Of a stretch of 64,000 bases of DNA, positions 20,231-27,490 are shown one piece after another. Under the pieces are notes generated by a model. The model was given only the letters and a program-made list of their open reading frames with translations, did not search any database and was not told the origin of the DNA. Source of the stretch: Rhizobium sp. R634. Lineage in GTDB: Bacteria; Pseudomonadota; Alphaproteobacteria; Rhizobiales; Rhizobiaceae. Position 1 is the first letter of the stretch. Each line of letters opens with the position of its first letter. Position numbers and translations under genes: made by a program. The stretch is taken from contig NZ_LOKW01000012.1 in assembly GCF_002211305.1 (NCBI RefSeq), forward strand, positions 124,001 through 188,000, written 5' to 3'.

Positions 20231-21514
20231 TCAGATCTTCGAAAGCGCCTGCTCGAGATCGGCGATGATGTCCTTGACGTCCTCAATGCCGACGGAAAGG
20301 CGTACGACGTCAGGCCCTGCACCGGCCGCGATCCTCTGCTCGTCGGTCAGCTGCCGGTGCGTGGTCGAGGCCGGATGAATGACGAGCGAGCGGGTGTCGC
20401 CGATATTGGCGAGATGGGAGAACAGCTGCAGACCTTCGACCAGCGTCTTGCCCGCTTCGTAGCCGCCATGAACGCCAAAGGTGAAGACGGAGCCCGCGCC
20501 CTTCGGCGAGTAACGCTGCTGCAGGGCGTGGTTCGGGTCGTCTTCGAGGCCGGCATAATTCACCCAGGCGATCTTGCTGTGCGCCTTCAGCCATTTCGCC
20601 ACCGCGATCGCATTGTCACTGTGGCGCTGCATTCTGAGCGGCAGTGTTTCGATGCCGCTCAGGATCAGGAAGGCGTTGAAAGGCGAGATCGCCGGGCCGA
20701 GGTCGCGAAGGCCGAGCACGCGGGCGGCGATGGCGAAAGCGAAATTGCCAAAGGTCGCGTGCAGGACCATGCCGTTATATTCCGGCCGCGGGCTCGACAG
20801 CATCGGGTAATTGCCGGATTTCGACCAGTCGAAGGTGCCGCCGTCGACGATGAGGCCGCCCATGGAATTGCCGTGGCCGCCGAGGAATTTTGTCAGCGAA
20901 TGCACGACGATGTCGGCGCCGTGTTCGATCGGGCGGATGAGATAAGGGGTTGCCATTGTATTGTCGACGATCAGCGGCAGGCCGTGGCGATGCGCGACCT
21001 CGGCGATCGCGGCGATATCGACGAAGGTGCCGCCGGGATTGGCCAGGCTCTCGATGAAGATGGCGCGTGTCTTGTCGTCGATCTGGCTTTCGAAGCTTGC
21101 GGGATCATCGGGATCGGCCCAGCGAACCTGCCAGCCGAAATTCTCGAAGGCATGGCCGAACTGATTGATCGAGCCGCCGTAAAGCCTGCGGGCGGCGACG
21201 AAATTCTCGCCGGGGCGCATGATGGTGTGGAAGACGATCATCTGCGCCGCATGGCCGGAGGCGACGGCAAGCGCCGCCGTACCGCCTTCGAGCGCTGCGA
21301 CGCGCTCCTCGAGCACGGCCTGCGTCGGGTTCATGATACGAGTGTAGATATTGCCGAAAGCCTGCAGGCCGAAGAGAGAAGCGGCATGATCGGAATCATT
21401 GAAGACGAAAGCGGTGGTCTGGTAGATCGGCGTCACCCGCGCGCCGGTCGCCGGATCGGGCTGGGCGCCCGCATGAATCGCCAAAGTGTTGAATCCCGGA
21501 TCATTCTTGGCCAT
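20231..21514 (-). CDS. metY: O-acetylhomoserine sulfhydrylase
   Basis: A 427-aa PLP enzyme of the Cys/Met metabolism family that makes homocysteine from O-acetylhomoserine and sulfide. Clear signatures are [11 protein letters not shown], the [12 protein letters not shown] substrate-binding segment, [10 protein letters not shown] and the PLP lysine in [11 protein letters not shown]. The 427-residue length and the N-terminal [19 protein letters not shown] favour MetY over the shorter MetZ/MetB types. It is monocistronic. The gap upstream to the CoA-binding gene is 116 bp, and no SAM-II riboswitch consensus was recognised in it. Confidence 0.92.
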   Translation of the reverse strand: MAKNDPGFNTLAIHAGAQPDPATGARVTPIYQTTAFVFNDSDHAASLFGLQAFGNIYTRIMNPTQAVLEERVAALEGGTAALAVASGHAAQMIVFHTIMRPGENFVAARRLYGGSINQFGHAFENFGWQVRWADPDDPASFESQIDDKTRAIFIESLANPGGTFVDIAAIAEVAHRHGLPLIVDNTMATPYLIRPIEHGADIVVHSLTKFLGGHGNSMGGLIVDGGTFDWSKSGNYPMLSSPRPEYNGMVLHATFGNFAFAIAARVLGLRDLGPAISPFNAFLILSGIETLPLRMQRHSDNAIAVAKWLKAHSKIAWVNYAGLEDDPNHALQQRYSPKGAGSVFTFGVHGGYEAGKTLVEGLQLFSHLANIGDTRSLVIHPASTTHRQLTDEQRIAAGAGPDVVRLSVGIEDVKDIIADLEQALSKI

Positions 21515-21630
21515 GTCGTCCTCCAGTTTTGCTCACGGGCAGGATCATAGCCTGTCGCCGATGAAAGTTAATCGCGATCCGTTTCAACCCAAGGGCGTTC
21601 GGTGGAAAATCCGTCTCCGCGGACGGCACG

Positions 21631-22059
21631 TCAGGCAACGAGCCGAGGATACTCGATTGCCGGGCAGCGATTCATCACCACCTTGATGCCAGCGGCCTCC
21701 GCCTTAACCGCAGCCGCATCGTCGCGGACGCCGAGCTGGGCCCAGACGACCTTCGGCAGCGGCTTCAGCGCCAATACTTCTTCGACGACCCCATCCAGAT
21801 ATTCGGCGGCGCGAAAGACGTCGACCATGTCGATCGGGACGGGAATGTCGGCGAGCCGGGCATAGACCGTACGGCCGTGAATCTGTTTGCCCGCCTGCCC
21901 CGGATTGACGGGAATAACCTCATAACCGCGCGACAGCAGATAGCCCATAACGCCGTTGCTCGGCCGCGCCGGATTGGGCGAGGCGCCGGTCAACGCGATG
22001 GTCTTTACCGAATGCAGGATGTCGGCAAGATAATCGTCCGTGTAAATGTCGTGGTTCAT
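21631..22059 (-). CDS. CoA-binding domain protein (YccU-like)
   Basis: A 142-aa Rossmann-fold protein of the CoA_binding_2 family. The nucleotide-binding loop is seen as KTIALTGASPNPARPSNGVMGYLL, followed by GYEVIPVNPGQAGKQIHGR and VDVFRAAEYL. Members resemble the CoA-binding part of succinyl-CoA synthetase but have no proven reaction. The start at 22059 (MNHDIYTDDYL) follows GGAGAAGCC. It lies just upstream of metY on the same strand and could be co-transcribed with it. Confidence 0.85.
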   Translation of the reverse strand: MNHDIYTDDYLADILHSVKTIALTGASPNPARPSNGVMGYLLSRGYEVIPVNPGQAGKQIHGRTVYARLADIPVPIDMVDVFRAAEYLDGVVEEVLALKPLPKVVWAQLGVRDDAAAVKAEAAGIKVVMNRCPAIEYPRLVA

Positions 22060-22177
22060 ACCGGCTTCTCCACTCCCAAATGCCCTCGGCAGGGCGTAAT
22101 GTTTGTTTGCGTCTCCATGAAACCGGAGGCGCATGTTTCACGTATATATGAGTTGGGTGCTCCAGGAGGATGATTCG

Positions 22178-22501
22178 ATGAAAAAACTCGCTCTTGCCCT
22201 CGCGCTCGTGCTCGCCGCATCACCGGCAATGGCGATCTCGCGTTATAATCCGCTCGCCATGAGCTGCGCCAGCGTGCGCGCCGCCATCCACAATCAGGGG
22301 GCCGTCATCTTCCGCTACCAGTCTCCGCGCGGCCTGCCGCTCTACGATCGCTATGTCCGCAACAGCAATTACTGCGACGCGACCGACTATGCGGAATGGA
22401 CGCATATTCCCTCGAAAGACAATCCACGCTGCCCTGTTTTGAACTGCCAGAACATCGACAACCTTGACGGGATGCTGTTCATTCCACATTATCAACTCTG
22501 A
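22178..22501 (+). CDS. Small secreted cysteine-containing protein
   Basis: A 107-aa exported protein. AGGAGG at 22164-22169 and the following ATG give a clear Sec signal peptide (MKKLALALALVLAASPAMA). The mature part of about 88 residues has four cysteines (SCASV, NYCDA, RCPVLNCQN), enough for two disulfides. I recognise it only as a type of conserved small periplasmic protein in Rhizobiaceae. Divergent from the CoA-binding gene. A bulged hairpin at 22537-22559 lies downstream but has no U tract. Confidence 0.8.
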   Translation: MKKLALALALVLAASPAMAISRYNPLAMSCASVRAAIHNQGAVIFRYQSPRGLPLYDRYVRNSNYCDATDYAEWTHIPSKDNPRCPVLNCQNIDNLDGMLFIPHYQL

Positions 22502-22973
22502 TAATTCCGCCGCCGCAATCGGCGCGGGAACGATACGCTCTTCGCGCTTGCGAAAGAGCCGTTACTCAATCCCGCGCTGCGATTTGTTTTAAATTATACA
22601 ATCAGCGGCTTCAATTTTTCCCTATATCAAAGTTATAGAATAATATCTATATTTCAGCACTATAGAGCAATCGGCTGTCGAAGTCCTCCCGATGATTTCT
22701 TTCTTTGTTCCATATATGGACGCATTACGTTCCTACGTCCATTAGAAACATCTCATAGTTGAAAGCCGCTTCTGGATTGAACGCATATCGCGCGCACGTA
22801 AAAATTGCTCCGAAGGACTGCCATTGGGAACACATCGACGGACGCTGATCGGCATTTGAACGACGTCGTCACGGGCCCGCCTCCATTTTCGTACAAATCC
22901 CAGTTGTCTTTTCAGAAATTTAGGCCGCCTATGGGAAGGCGCTTCCTTCCCTCGGCTCTCGGGTTTTACTTCC
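22502..22973. other. AT-rich intergenic region
   Basis: A 472-bp gap. From about 22580 to 22760 the composition is strikingly AT-rich against a GC-rich background. It includes runs such as TTTAAATTATACAAT and TATAGAATAATATCTATA. A 7-bp perfect inverted repeat, ATGGACG...CGTCCAT, lies at 22716-22742. No credible gene is present on either strand. It probably contains the promoter of the transporter at 22974. Confidence 0.5.
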
Positions 22974-23810
22974 TTGCCTCTCGACGTCATTCTTCTCGTT
23001 CTTTTTGGCGCATTGCTGCACGCGACATGGAATGCCATCGTCAAGGCCGGCAACGACAAATCCCTCGATGCGGCGCTGATTTCGGCGGGCGGCGCGGTTT
23101 CGGCCTTGCCGTTCCTTGCATTCCTGCCGTTGCCGCACGCCTCGGCCTGGCCTTTCATCGGCGCCTCGGCCATCCTGCAATTCGCCTATTTCCAATTGGT
23201 CGCCGCCGCCTACCGGGCCGGCGATATAGGCCTCGTCTATCCGCTGATGCGCGGCTGCGCGCCGCTGCTGATTGCCGCCACAAGCGGCTTCGTCCTGCAG
23301 GAAAAGCTTTCCCCCGCCGCACTTGCCGGCATCATGACGATCTCAGCCGGCGTGCTGACGCTCGCTCTCGAAGCGCGGCGAGGCAACAGCCGCGCCGTCA
23401 TGTTCTCGCTCGCCAATGCCTGCGTCATCGCCAGCTACACCTATGTCGACGGCATCGGCGCACGCCTTTCCGGCAATGCGGTTTCCTACACATTGTGGAT
23501 GTCGCTGCTGCCGCCCGTCCTGCTGTTCTCGTGGGCGACATCCCGGCGCGGCGCTTTCGCCGTGACGCGTCATATCCGTCGCAACTGGTGGCGCGGCCTC
23601 GTCGGCGGCGCGGGCTCGATCGCCTCCTACGGGCTGGCGCTCTGGGCGATGACGAAAGCCCCGGTCGCCACGGTTGCCGCCTTGCGCGAAACCGCAATTC
23701 TGTTCGCGCTGGTGATCTCCGTCACGGTGTTCAAGGAAAAGGCCAGCATCTGGCGCTACGTCGCCGGCGTCGTCATCGCGATCGGCGGCCTGGTTTTGAA
23801 ACTGGCGTGA
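22974..23810 (+). CDS. EamA/DMT family transporter
   Basis: A 278-aa inner-membrane protein with about ten TM helices in two EamA repeats. The opening LDVILLVLFGALLHATWNAIVKAGNDK is typical of the DMT family; later GLVYPLMRGCAPLLIA and AALRETAILFALVISVTVFKE are the paired-repeat signatures. The start appears to be TTG at 22974, since no in-frame ATG lies near and the first helix begins at once; the Shine-Dalgarno is poor. Substrate unknown. It abuts the convergent crotonase gene with no gap. Confidence 0.85.
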   Translation: MPLDVILLVLFGALLHATWNAIVKAGNDKSLDAALISAGGAVSALPFLAFLPLPHASAWPFIGASAILQFAYFQLVAAAYRAGDIGLVYPLMRGCAPLLIAATSGFVLQEKLSPAALAGIMTISAGVLTLALEARRGNSRAVMFSLANACVIASYTYVDGIGARLSGNAVSYTLWMSLLPPVLLFSWATSRRGAFAVTRHIRRNWWRGLVGGAGSIASYGLALWAMTKAPVATVAALRETAILFALVISVTVFKEKASIWRYVAGVVIAIGGLVLKLA

Positions 23811-24644
23811 CTACTCGCCCTTCCATTCCGCCTTGCGCTTGCCGAGGAAGGCGCCGATCCCTTCCTGCGCATCGCTTGTCAGCATGTTTTCAACCATCAC
23901 CCGGGCGGTAAAGTCATAAGCTGCCTCCACCGGCAGGTCGAGCTGCCGATAAAAGGCTTCCTTGCCGATCTTCAGAATCAGCGGCGACTTGCTGGCGATG
24001 ACGCCGGCATATTTGGCGACGACCTGCGCCAGATATTGTTTCGGCACGATGCGGTTGACGAGGCCGAAATCCTTAGCGGTCGAGGCGTCGATCGTCTCGC
24101 CGGTCAAGAGCATCTCCATCGCTTGCTTGCGATGGGCGGCGCGCGAAACCGCGACCATTGGGGTCGAGCAGAACAGGCTGATATTGACGCCCGGGGTGCA
24201 GAATGTCGACGTATCCGTGCAGATCGCCAGATCGCAGGAGGCGACGAGCTGGCAGCCCGCGGCCGTCGCAAGCCCATCGACCTCGGCGATGACGGGCTTC
24301 GGCAGATGCGCGATCTTGAGCATCAGATCGGCGCAGAGCCGGAAGGACCGTTCGAAGAAAGCGGCTCCCTGATCGTCATCGGCGCGATGAGCGGTGAGTT
24401 CCTTGAGATCGTGGCCGGCGGAAAAGACGTTACCGGTCGAGGCGATGACGACGACCCGCGCATCCGGATCCGCAGCCGCCGCATCGAGCGCGTTCATCAG
24501 CGCTTCGAGAAGCGCAATCGAAAGCACGTTTGTCGGCGGGTTGTTGAGGACGAGCCGCAGCACGCCGTCCCGCAGCGAGCGGAGCAGCAATCCACCCTCG
24601 TCCGCACTGTCTGCGTCCTTCCGGAAGGATACGATTTCGGCCAT
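23811..24644 (-). CDS. Enoyl-CoA hydratase/isomerase family protein (ECHDC3-like)
   Basis: A 277-aa crotonase-fold protein. The oxyanion-hole segments are NVFSAGHDLKEL and VDGLATAAGCQLVASCDLAI. Where hydratases place their catalytic glutamate, the sequence reads TSTFCTPGVNISLFCSTPMVAVSRA. That matches the ECHDC3 branch and lacks the usual Glu, so classical hydration may not occur. The start at 24644 (MAEIVSFRK) has AGGGAG upstream. No beta-oxidation partners are adjacent. The role is uncertain. Confidence 0.85.
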   Translation of the reverse strand: MAEIVSFRKDADSADEGGLLLRSLRDGVLRLVLNNPPTNVLSIALLEALMNALDAAAADPDARVVVIASTGNVFSAGHDLKELTAHRADDDQGAAFFERSFRLCADLMLKIAHLPKPVIAEVDGLATAAGCQLVASCDLAICTDTSTFCTPGVNISLFCSTPMVAVSRAAHRKQAMEMLLTGETIDASTAKDFGLVNRIVPKQYLAQVVAKYAGVIASKSPLILKIGKEAFYRQLDLPVEAAYDFTARVMVENMLTSDAQEGIGAFLGKRKAEWKGE

Positions 24645-24745
24645 GATGCTGCTCCCTGCGCTTGATTTTCCAAACAGCAGTTCTGCCACAAGGCGCCGGC
24701 AATTTCGAGCAATATCGGCGGCTTAGGCGAAAGCGGCCGGAGCCG

Positions 24746-24979
24746 CTATTCTATCCAGAACCATGACCTCGATACCTCGGCCTTCGCCTCGGCGCGGGTC
24801 AGGCCGACATCGCGAAGCTGGTCGTCGTTCAGCTCCGAAAGAGTGCGGCGGCTGCGGCGCTTTTCCAGCCAATGCTCGATAGTCGCGACGAGCCGCAGGG
24901 CCACGCCGCGAAGCTTGCGGAGCTTCGGCGGGACGATATCGCGGGACGCTTCGTTGATCTCGCTTGCTTCCAAAGACAT
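24746..24979 (-). CDS. DUF1127 small protein
   Basis: A 77-aa basic protein ending in the DUF1127 motif: WLEKRRSRRTLSELNDDQLRDVGLTRAEAKAE. In alphaproteobacteria such proteins affect phosphate and carbon metabolism, and some bind RNA. The N-terminal part is an extension of about 30 residues beyond the minimal DUF1127 core. It is divergent from the LysR gene, with only about 95 bp between the two starts, so LysR may control it. Confidence 0.85.
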   Translation of the reverse strand: MSLEASEINEASRDIVPPKLRKLRGVALRLVATIEHWLEKRRSRRTLSELNDDQLRDVGLTRAEAKAEVSRSWFWIE

Positions 24980-25073
24980 CTCTGCTTCCTTTCCTCGACG
25001 GATGAAGGATGCGCTGGAAGATGCCGCGAAAGAAGCTTATGGATATTATCATATGCATAAGGATTTCTTTGGG

Positions 25074-25949
25074 ATGCCTCTCAATCTCGATCAGCTCGCG
25101 ACCTTCGTCAACGTCGCAGATCTCGGAAGTTTTACGGCTGCGGCCGACAAGGAGGGGCTGACGCAACCGGCCGTCAGCCTGCAGGTCAAGGGGCTGGAAC
25201 AGCGGCTCGGCGTCCGGCTCATCGAGCGCGTCGGGCGGCGGGCGCAGCCGACCGCGGCAGGGCTCGACCTGCTGACGCATGCCAGGCGCCTGCTCCAGGA
25301 ATCCGCTGCGGCGGAAGAAGCGATGACGCCGTATCGGGATGGCGCGAGCGGCCGCGTGCGCATCGGCAGCGGTGGCACGGCGTCGATCCATCTGCTTCCC
25401 CGCGCCATTGCCGTCGCCAGGAAAAGCATGCCCAACCTCGAAATCACCGTCCACATCGGCAATGCCGACGACATCCTGCGCGACCTGGAGGCCAACAGCC
25501 TCGATATCGCCGTCGTCGCCCTGCCCGCATCCGGACGGAACTTCGAGATCGAACCTTTCTACGAGGAGGAGCTGCTGGCCGTCGCGCCCGCGGGCAGCCG
25601 CATGCCCGAAGGCGGACCGGACGCCGCCTTCATGCGCGGCAGGACGCTGCTGCTTTACGAGGGAGGCAATACGAGACGCATGATCGACGACTGGCTGGCC
25701 GCCCCGGATAACAGGATCCGGCCCGCTATGGAGTTCGGCAGTATCGAAGCGATCAAGGAACTCGTGGCTGTCGGGCTCGGCTGGTCGATCCTGCCGGGGC
25801 TGGCGCTTAAGCGCGACCGTGCAGAGCTTGTGGCAACGTCGCCGTTGAAGCCCAAGCTCACGCGCCGCCTCGGCATGGTTCTGCGCAGGGACAAACATCT
25901 GACACGCGGGCTTCGTGAAATGATGAAATGCCTGCGGGAGTTCGATTAG
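25074..25949 (+). CDS. LysR family transcriptional regulator
   Basis: A 291-aa regulator. The N-terminal winged helix is LDQLATFVNVADLGSFTAAADKEGLTQPAVSLQVKGLEQRLGVRLIER (canonical LysR HTH). The periplasmic-binding-like effector domain follows from about residue 95 (GRVRIGSGGTASIHLLP). The ATG at 25074 is preferred: AAGGA is upstream and the HTH begins four residues later. Upstream in-frame ATGs at 25002 and 25053 are possible. The divergent DUF1127 gene is the likely nearest target. Confidence 0.9.
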   Translation: MPLNLDQLATFVNVADLGSFTAAADKEGLTQPAVSLQVKGLEQRLGVRLIERVGRRAQPTAAGLDLLTHARRLLQESAAAEEAMTPYRDGASGRVRIGSGGTASIHLLPRAIAVARKSMPNLEITVHIGNADDILRDLEANSLDIAVVALPASGRNFEIEPFYEEELLAVAPAGSRMPEGGPDAAFMRGRTLLLYEGGNTRRMIDDWLAAPDNRIRPAMEFGSIEAIKELVAVGLGWSILPGLALKRDRAELVATSPLKPKLTRRLGMVLRRDKHLTRGLREMMKCLREFD

Positions 25950-26101
25950 CGGCCTTGCGAGCATGCAATCCTGCTTGTAGAGCGGCGTGAAAGCGTCAGG
26001 CACGGTCGTTCTTCAGGCAACAAATGTGAGGTATTATAACACCACATACCTAACTTGCTGTTTTTGCTATCTATTTTTTCCGCGCATCGGGACGGCCCGT
26101 A

Positions 26102-26130
26102 TTGACCGGATGTCACATTGCCTTTATACA
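26102..26130 (+). promoter_or_regulatory. Sigma-70 promoter of rplM-rpsI
   Basis: TTGACC, exactly 17 bases, TATACA. This is close to consensus for vegetative promoters, and no other gene lies between it and rplM at 26254. Transcription would start near 26137, giving a leader of about 117 bases. Confidence 0.7.
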
Positions 26131-26142
26131 CCGCGCCAGAAC

Positions 26143-26169
26143 GCAGCCTTTCCGGGCTGCTTTCTTTTT
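26143..26169 (+). terminator. Terminator-like hairpin in the rplM leader
   Basis: GCAGCC TTTCCG GGCTGC followed by TTTCTTTTT. The stem has six GC-rich pairs and the U tract is good. It begins only about six bases after the predicted transcription start and lies about 85 bases before the rplM ATG. It could be an attenuator for the ribosomal operon or a 5' stabilising hairpin. Confidence 0.6.
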
Positions 26170-26253
26170 GGCCTGCCTCAAGCGCGCCAATCCAAGCAAC
26201 AAGAAACGCCCTTCAAGCCCTCGGGCCAAGGGTCCCAAAAGAGAGTATTCACT

Positions 26254-26718
26254 ATGGCAACCTTCTCCCAGAAGCCTGCAGAGGTGGAGAAGAAGTGGGT
26301 GATCATCGACGCCGAAGGGCTGGTCGTTGGCCGTCTCGCTTCCATCATCGCTATGCGCCTGCGCGGCAAGCACAAGGCAACCTTCACGCCCCACGTTGAC
26401 GACGGCGACAACGTCATCGTCATCAATGCCGACAAAGTCGTTTTCACCGGCAAGAAGTATTCCGACAAGGTCTACTACTGGCACACCGGTTATGCCGGCG
26501 GCATCAAGGAACGCACGGCGCGCCAGATCATCGAAGGCCGCTTCCCGGAGCGCGTCCTCGAAAAGGCAGTCGAACGCATGGTTCCGCGCGGCCCCCTCGG
26601 CCGTCGCCAGATGAAGAACCTGCGCGTCTACGCCGGCTCCAACCATCCTCATGAAGCCCAGCAGCCGGTCGCCCTCGACGTTGCCGCGCTCAACAAAAAG
26701 AACGTAAGGAGCGCCTGA
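26254..26718 (+). CDS. rplM: 50S ribosomal protein L13
   Basis: A 154-aa ribosomal protein. Recognisable parts are [16 protein letters not shown] at the start, [51 protein letters not shown] and HPHEAQQP. The length is about 12 residues longer than E. coli L13 because of the N-terminal extension common in alphaproteobacteria. The start at 26254 was chosen from the family N-terminus. It forms the universal operon with rpsI one base downstream. Confidence 0.98.
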   Translation: MATFSQKPAEVEKKWVIIDAEGLVVGRLASIIAMRLRGKHKATFTPHVDDGDNVIVINADKVVFTGKKYSDKVYYWHTGYAGGIKERTARQIIEGRFPERVLEKAVERMVPRGPLGRRQMKNLRVYAGSNHPHEAQQPVALDVAALNKKNVRSA

Positions 26719-26719
26719 T

Positions 26720-27187
26720 ATGGCTGACCTCTCCTCCCTGAAGGAACTCGGCACGGCTTCCGAAGCTGCTGCTTCGGCCCACGTCCGCAAGGTCGATTCG
26801 CTCGGCCGCTCCTACGCGACCGGCAAGCGCAAGAACGCCGTCGCCCGCGTCTGGGTCAAGCCGGGCTCCGGCAAGATCATCGTCAACGGCAAGGAATTCG
26901 CGGAATATTTCGCCCGTCCGGTGCTGCAGATGATCCTGCGCCAGCCGATCGTCGCGGCTGCCCGTGACGGCCAGTTCGACATCGTCGCAACCGTTGCCGG
27001 CGGCGGCCTCTCCGGCCAGGCCGGTGCCGTTCGCCACGGCCTGTCCAAGGCGCTCACCTACTTCGAGCCGGGCCTGCGCTCGGTCCTGAAGAAGGGCGGC
27101 TTCCTGACCCGCGACAGCCGCGTCGTCGAACGCAAGAAGTACGGCAAGGCAAAGGCCCGCCGCTCCTTCCAGTTCTCCAAGCGCTAA
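26720..27187 (+). CDS. rpsI: 30S ribosomal protein S9
   Basis: A 155-aa small-subunit protein. The conserved core starts at [23 protein letters not shown]. It continues with [20 protein letters not shown], and the C-terminal tail [17 protein letters not shown] reaches towards the ribosomal P site. The N-terminal extension of about 28 residues is typical of Rhizobiales S9. It is one base from the rplM stop, so translation is probably coupled. Confidence 0.98.
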   Translation: MADLSSLKELGTASEAAASAHVRKVDSLGRSYATGKRKNAVARVWVKPGSGKIIVNGKEFAEYFARPVLQMILRQPIVAAARDGQFDIVATVAGGGLSGQAGAVRHGLSKALTYFEPGLRSVLKKGGFLTRDSRVVERKKYGKAKARRSFQFSKR

Positions 27188-27214
27188 TCGCTTCGGACAG
27201 AAGGAATTTACGAA

Positions 27215-27237
27215 GGCCGGGGAAACCCGGCCTTTTT
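27215..27237 (+). terminator. Intrinsic terminator of rplM-rpsI
   Basis: GGCCGGG GAAA CCCGGCC TTTTT: a perfect 7-bp GC stem with a GAAA tetraloop and a U tract, 28 bases after the rpsI stop. Confidence 0.95.
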
Positions 27238-27355
27238 GTTTGCGTGTTTGAGGAGCTCTTGGGCCTGTTTAGCGCCATTGCCGCATTCCGGTTCTGCTGA
27301 TAGAAATCCGGCAAAGTGCTTTGCGAATGTGCGAAGCCGCAGCCGAGGCCGCATC

Positions 27356-27385
27356 ATGGGAACAACCAAGTCCGCAGACAACTAA
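27356..27385 (+). CDS. Nine-codon leader peptide of the cml exporter
   Basis: A short frame reading MGTTKSADN then TAA. As I recall it, the attenuator peptide of the inducible cmlA gene of Tn1696 is MSTSKNADK. The two have the same length and are identical at positions 1, 3, 5, 7 and 8, including the Lys-x-Ala-Asp core thought to stall the chloramphenicol-bound ribosome. The frame lies 105 bases before the CmlA-type exporter, and its stop is one base from a perfect 10-bp hairpin. A weak CGAGG precedes the ATG. The peptide likely acts in cis and is not itself an effector protein. Confidence 0.75.
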   Translation: MGTTKSADN

Positions 27386-27386
27386 G

Positions 27387-27485
27387 CCGCAACAACTTTG
27401 CGCTGTTGTTGCGGCGTCTGTCCCAGCAAATCCGATATTGATGAAAAGACAGATCGCCGCCGAATGTAATCATTTGAGCGGACGT
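27387..27485 (+). promoter_or_regulatory. Predicted translation attenuator of cml
   Basis: The first hairpin is CCGCAACAAC (27387-27396) pairing perfectly with GTTGTTGCGG (27405-27414). GCGTCTG (27414-27420) can pair with CGGACGT (27479-27485), which covers the region just before the exporter ATG. A competing helix pairs GCGGCGTCTG (27411-27420) with CAGA-T-CGCCGC (27450-27460, one bulged T). It needs the 3' arm of the first hairpin to be free. A ribosome stalled near leader codon 8 would cover that hairpin and favour the competitor, exposing the start site. The pairings are seen; the switching is inference. Confidence 0.6.
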
Positions 27486-27490
27486 TACCC

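Noticed and set aside
21515..21640. Possible SAM-II riboswitch upstream of metY
   Set aside because: SAM-II elements occur before methionine genes in alphaproteobacteria, but the conserved core (a GCTAAA-type block after a pseudoknot stem) could not be found in this 116-base gap.
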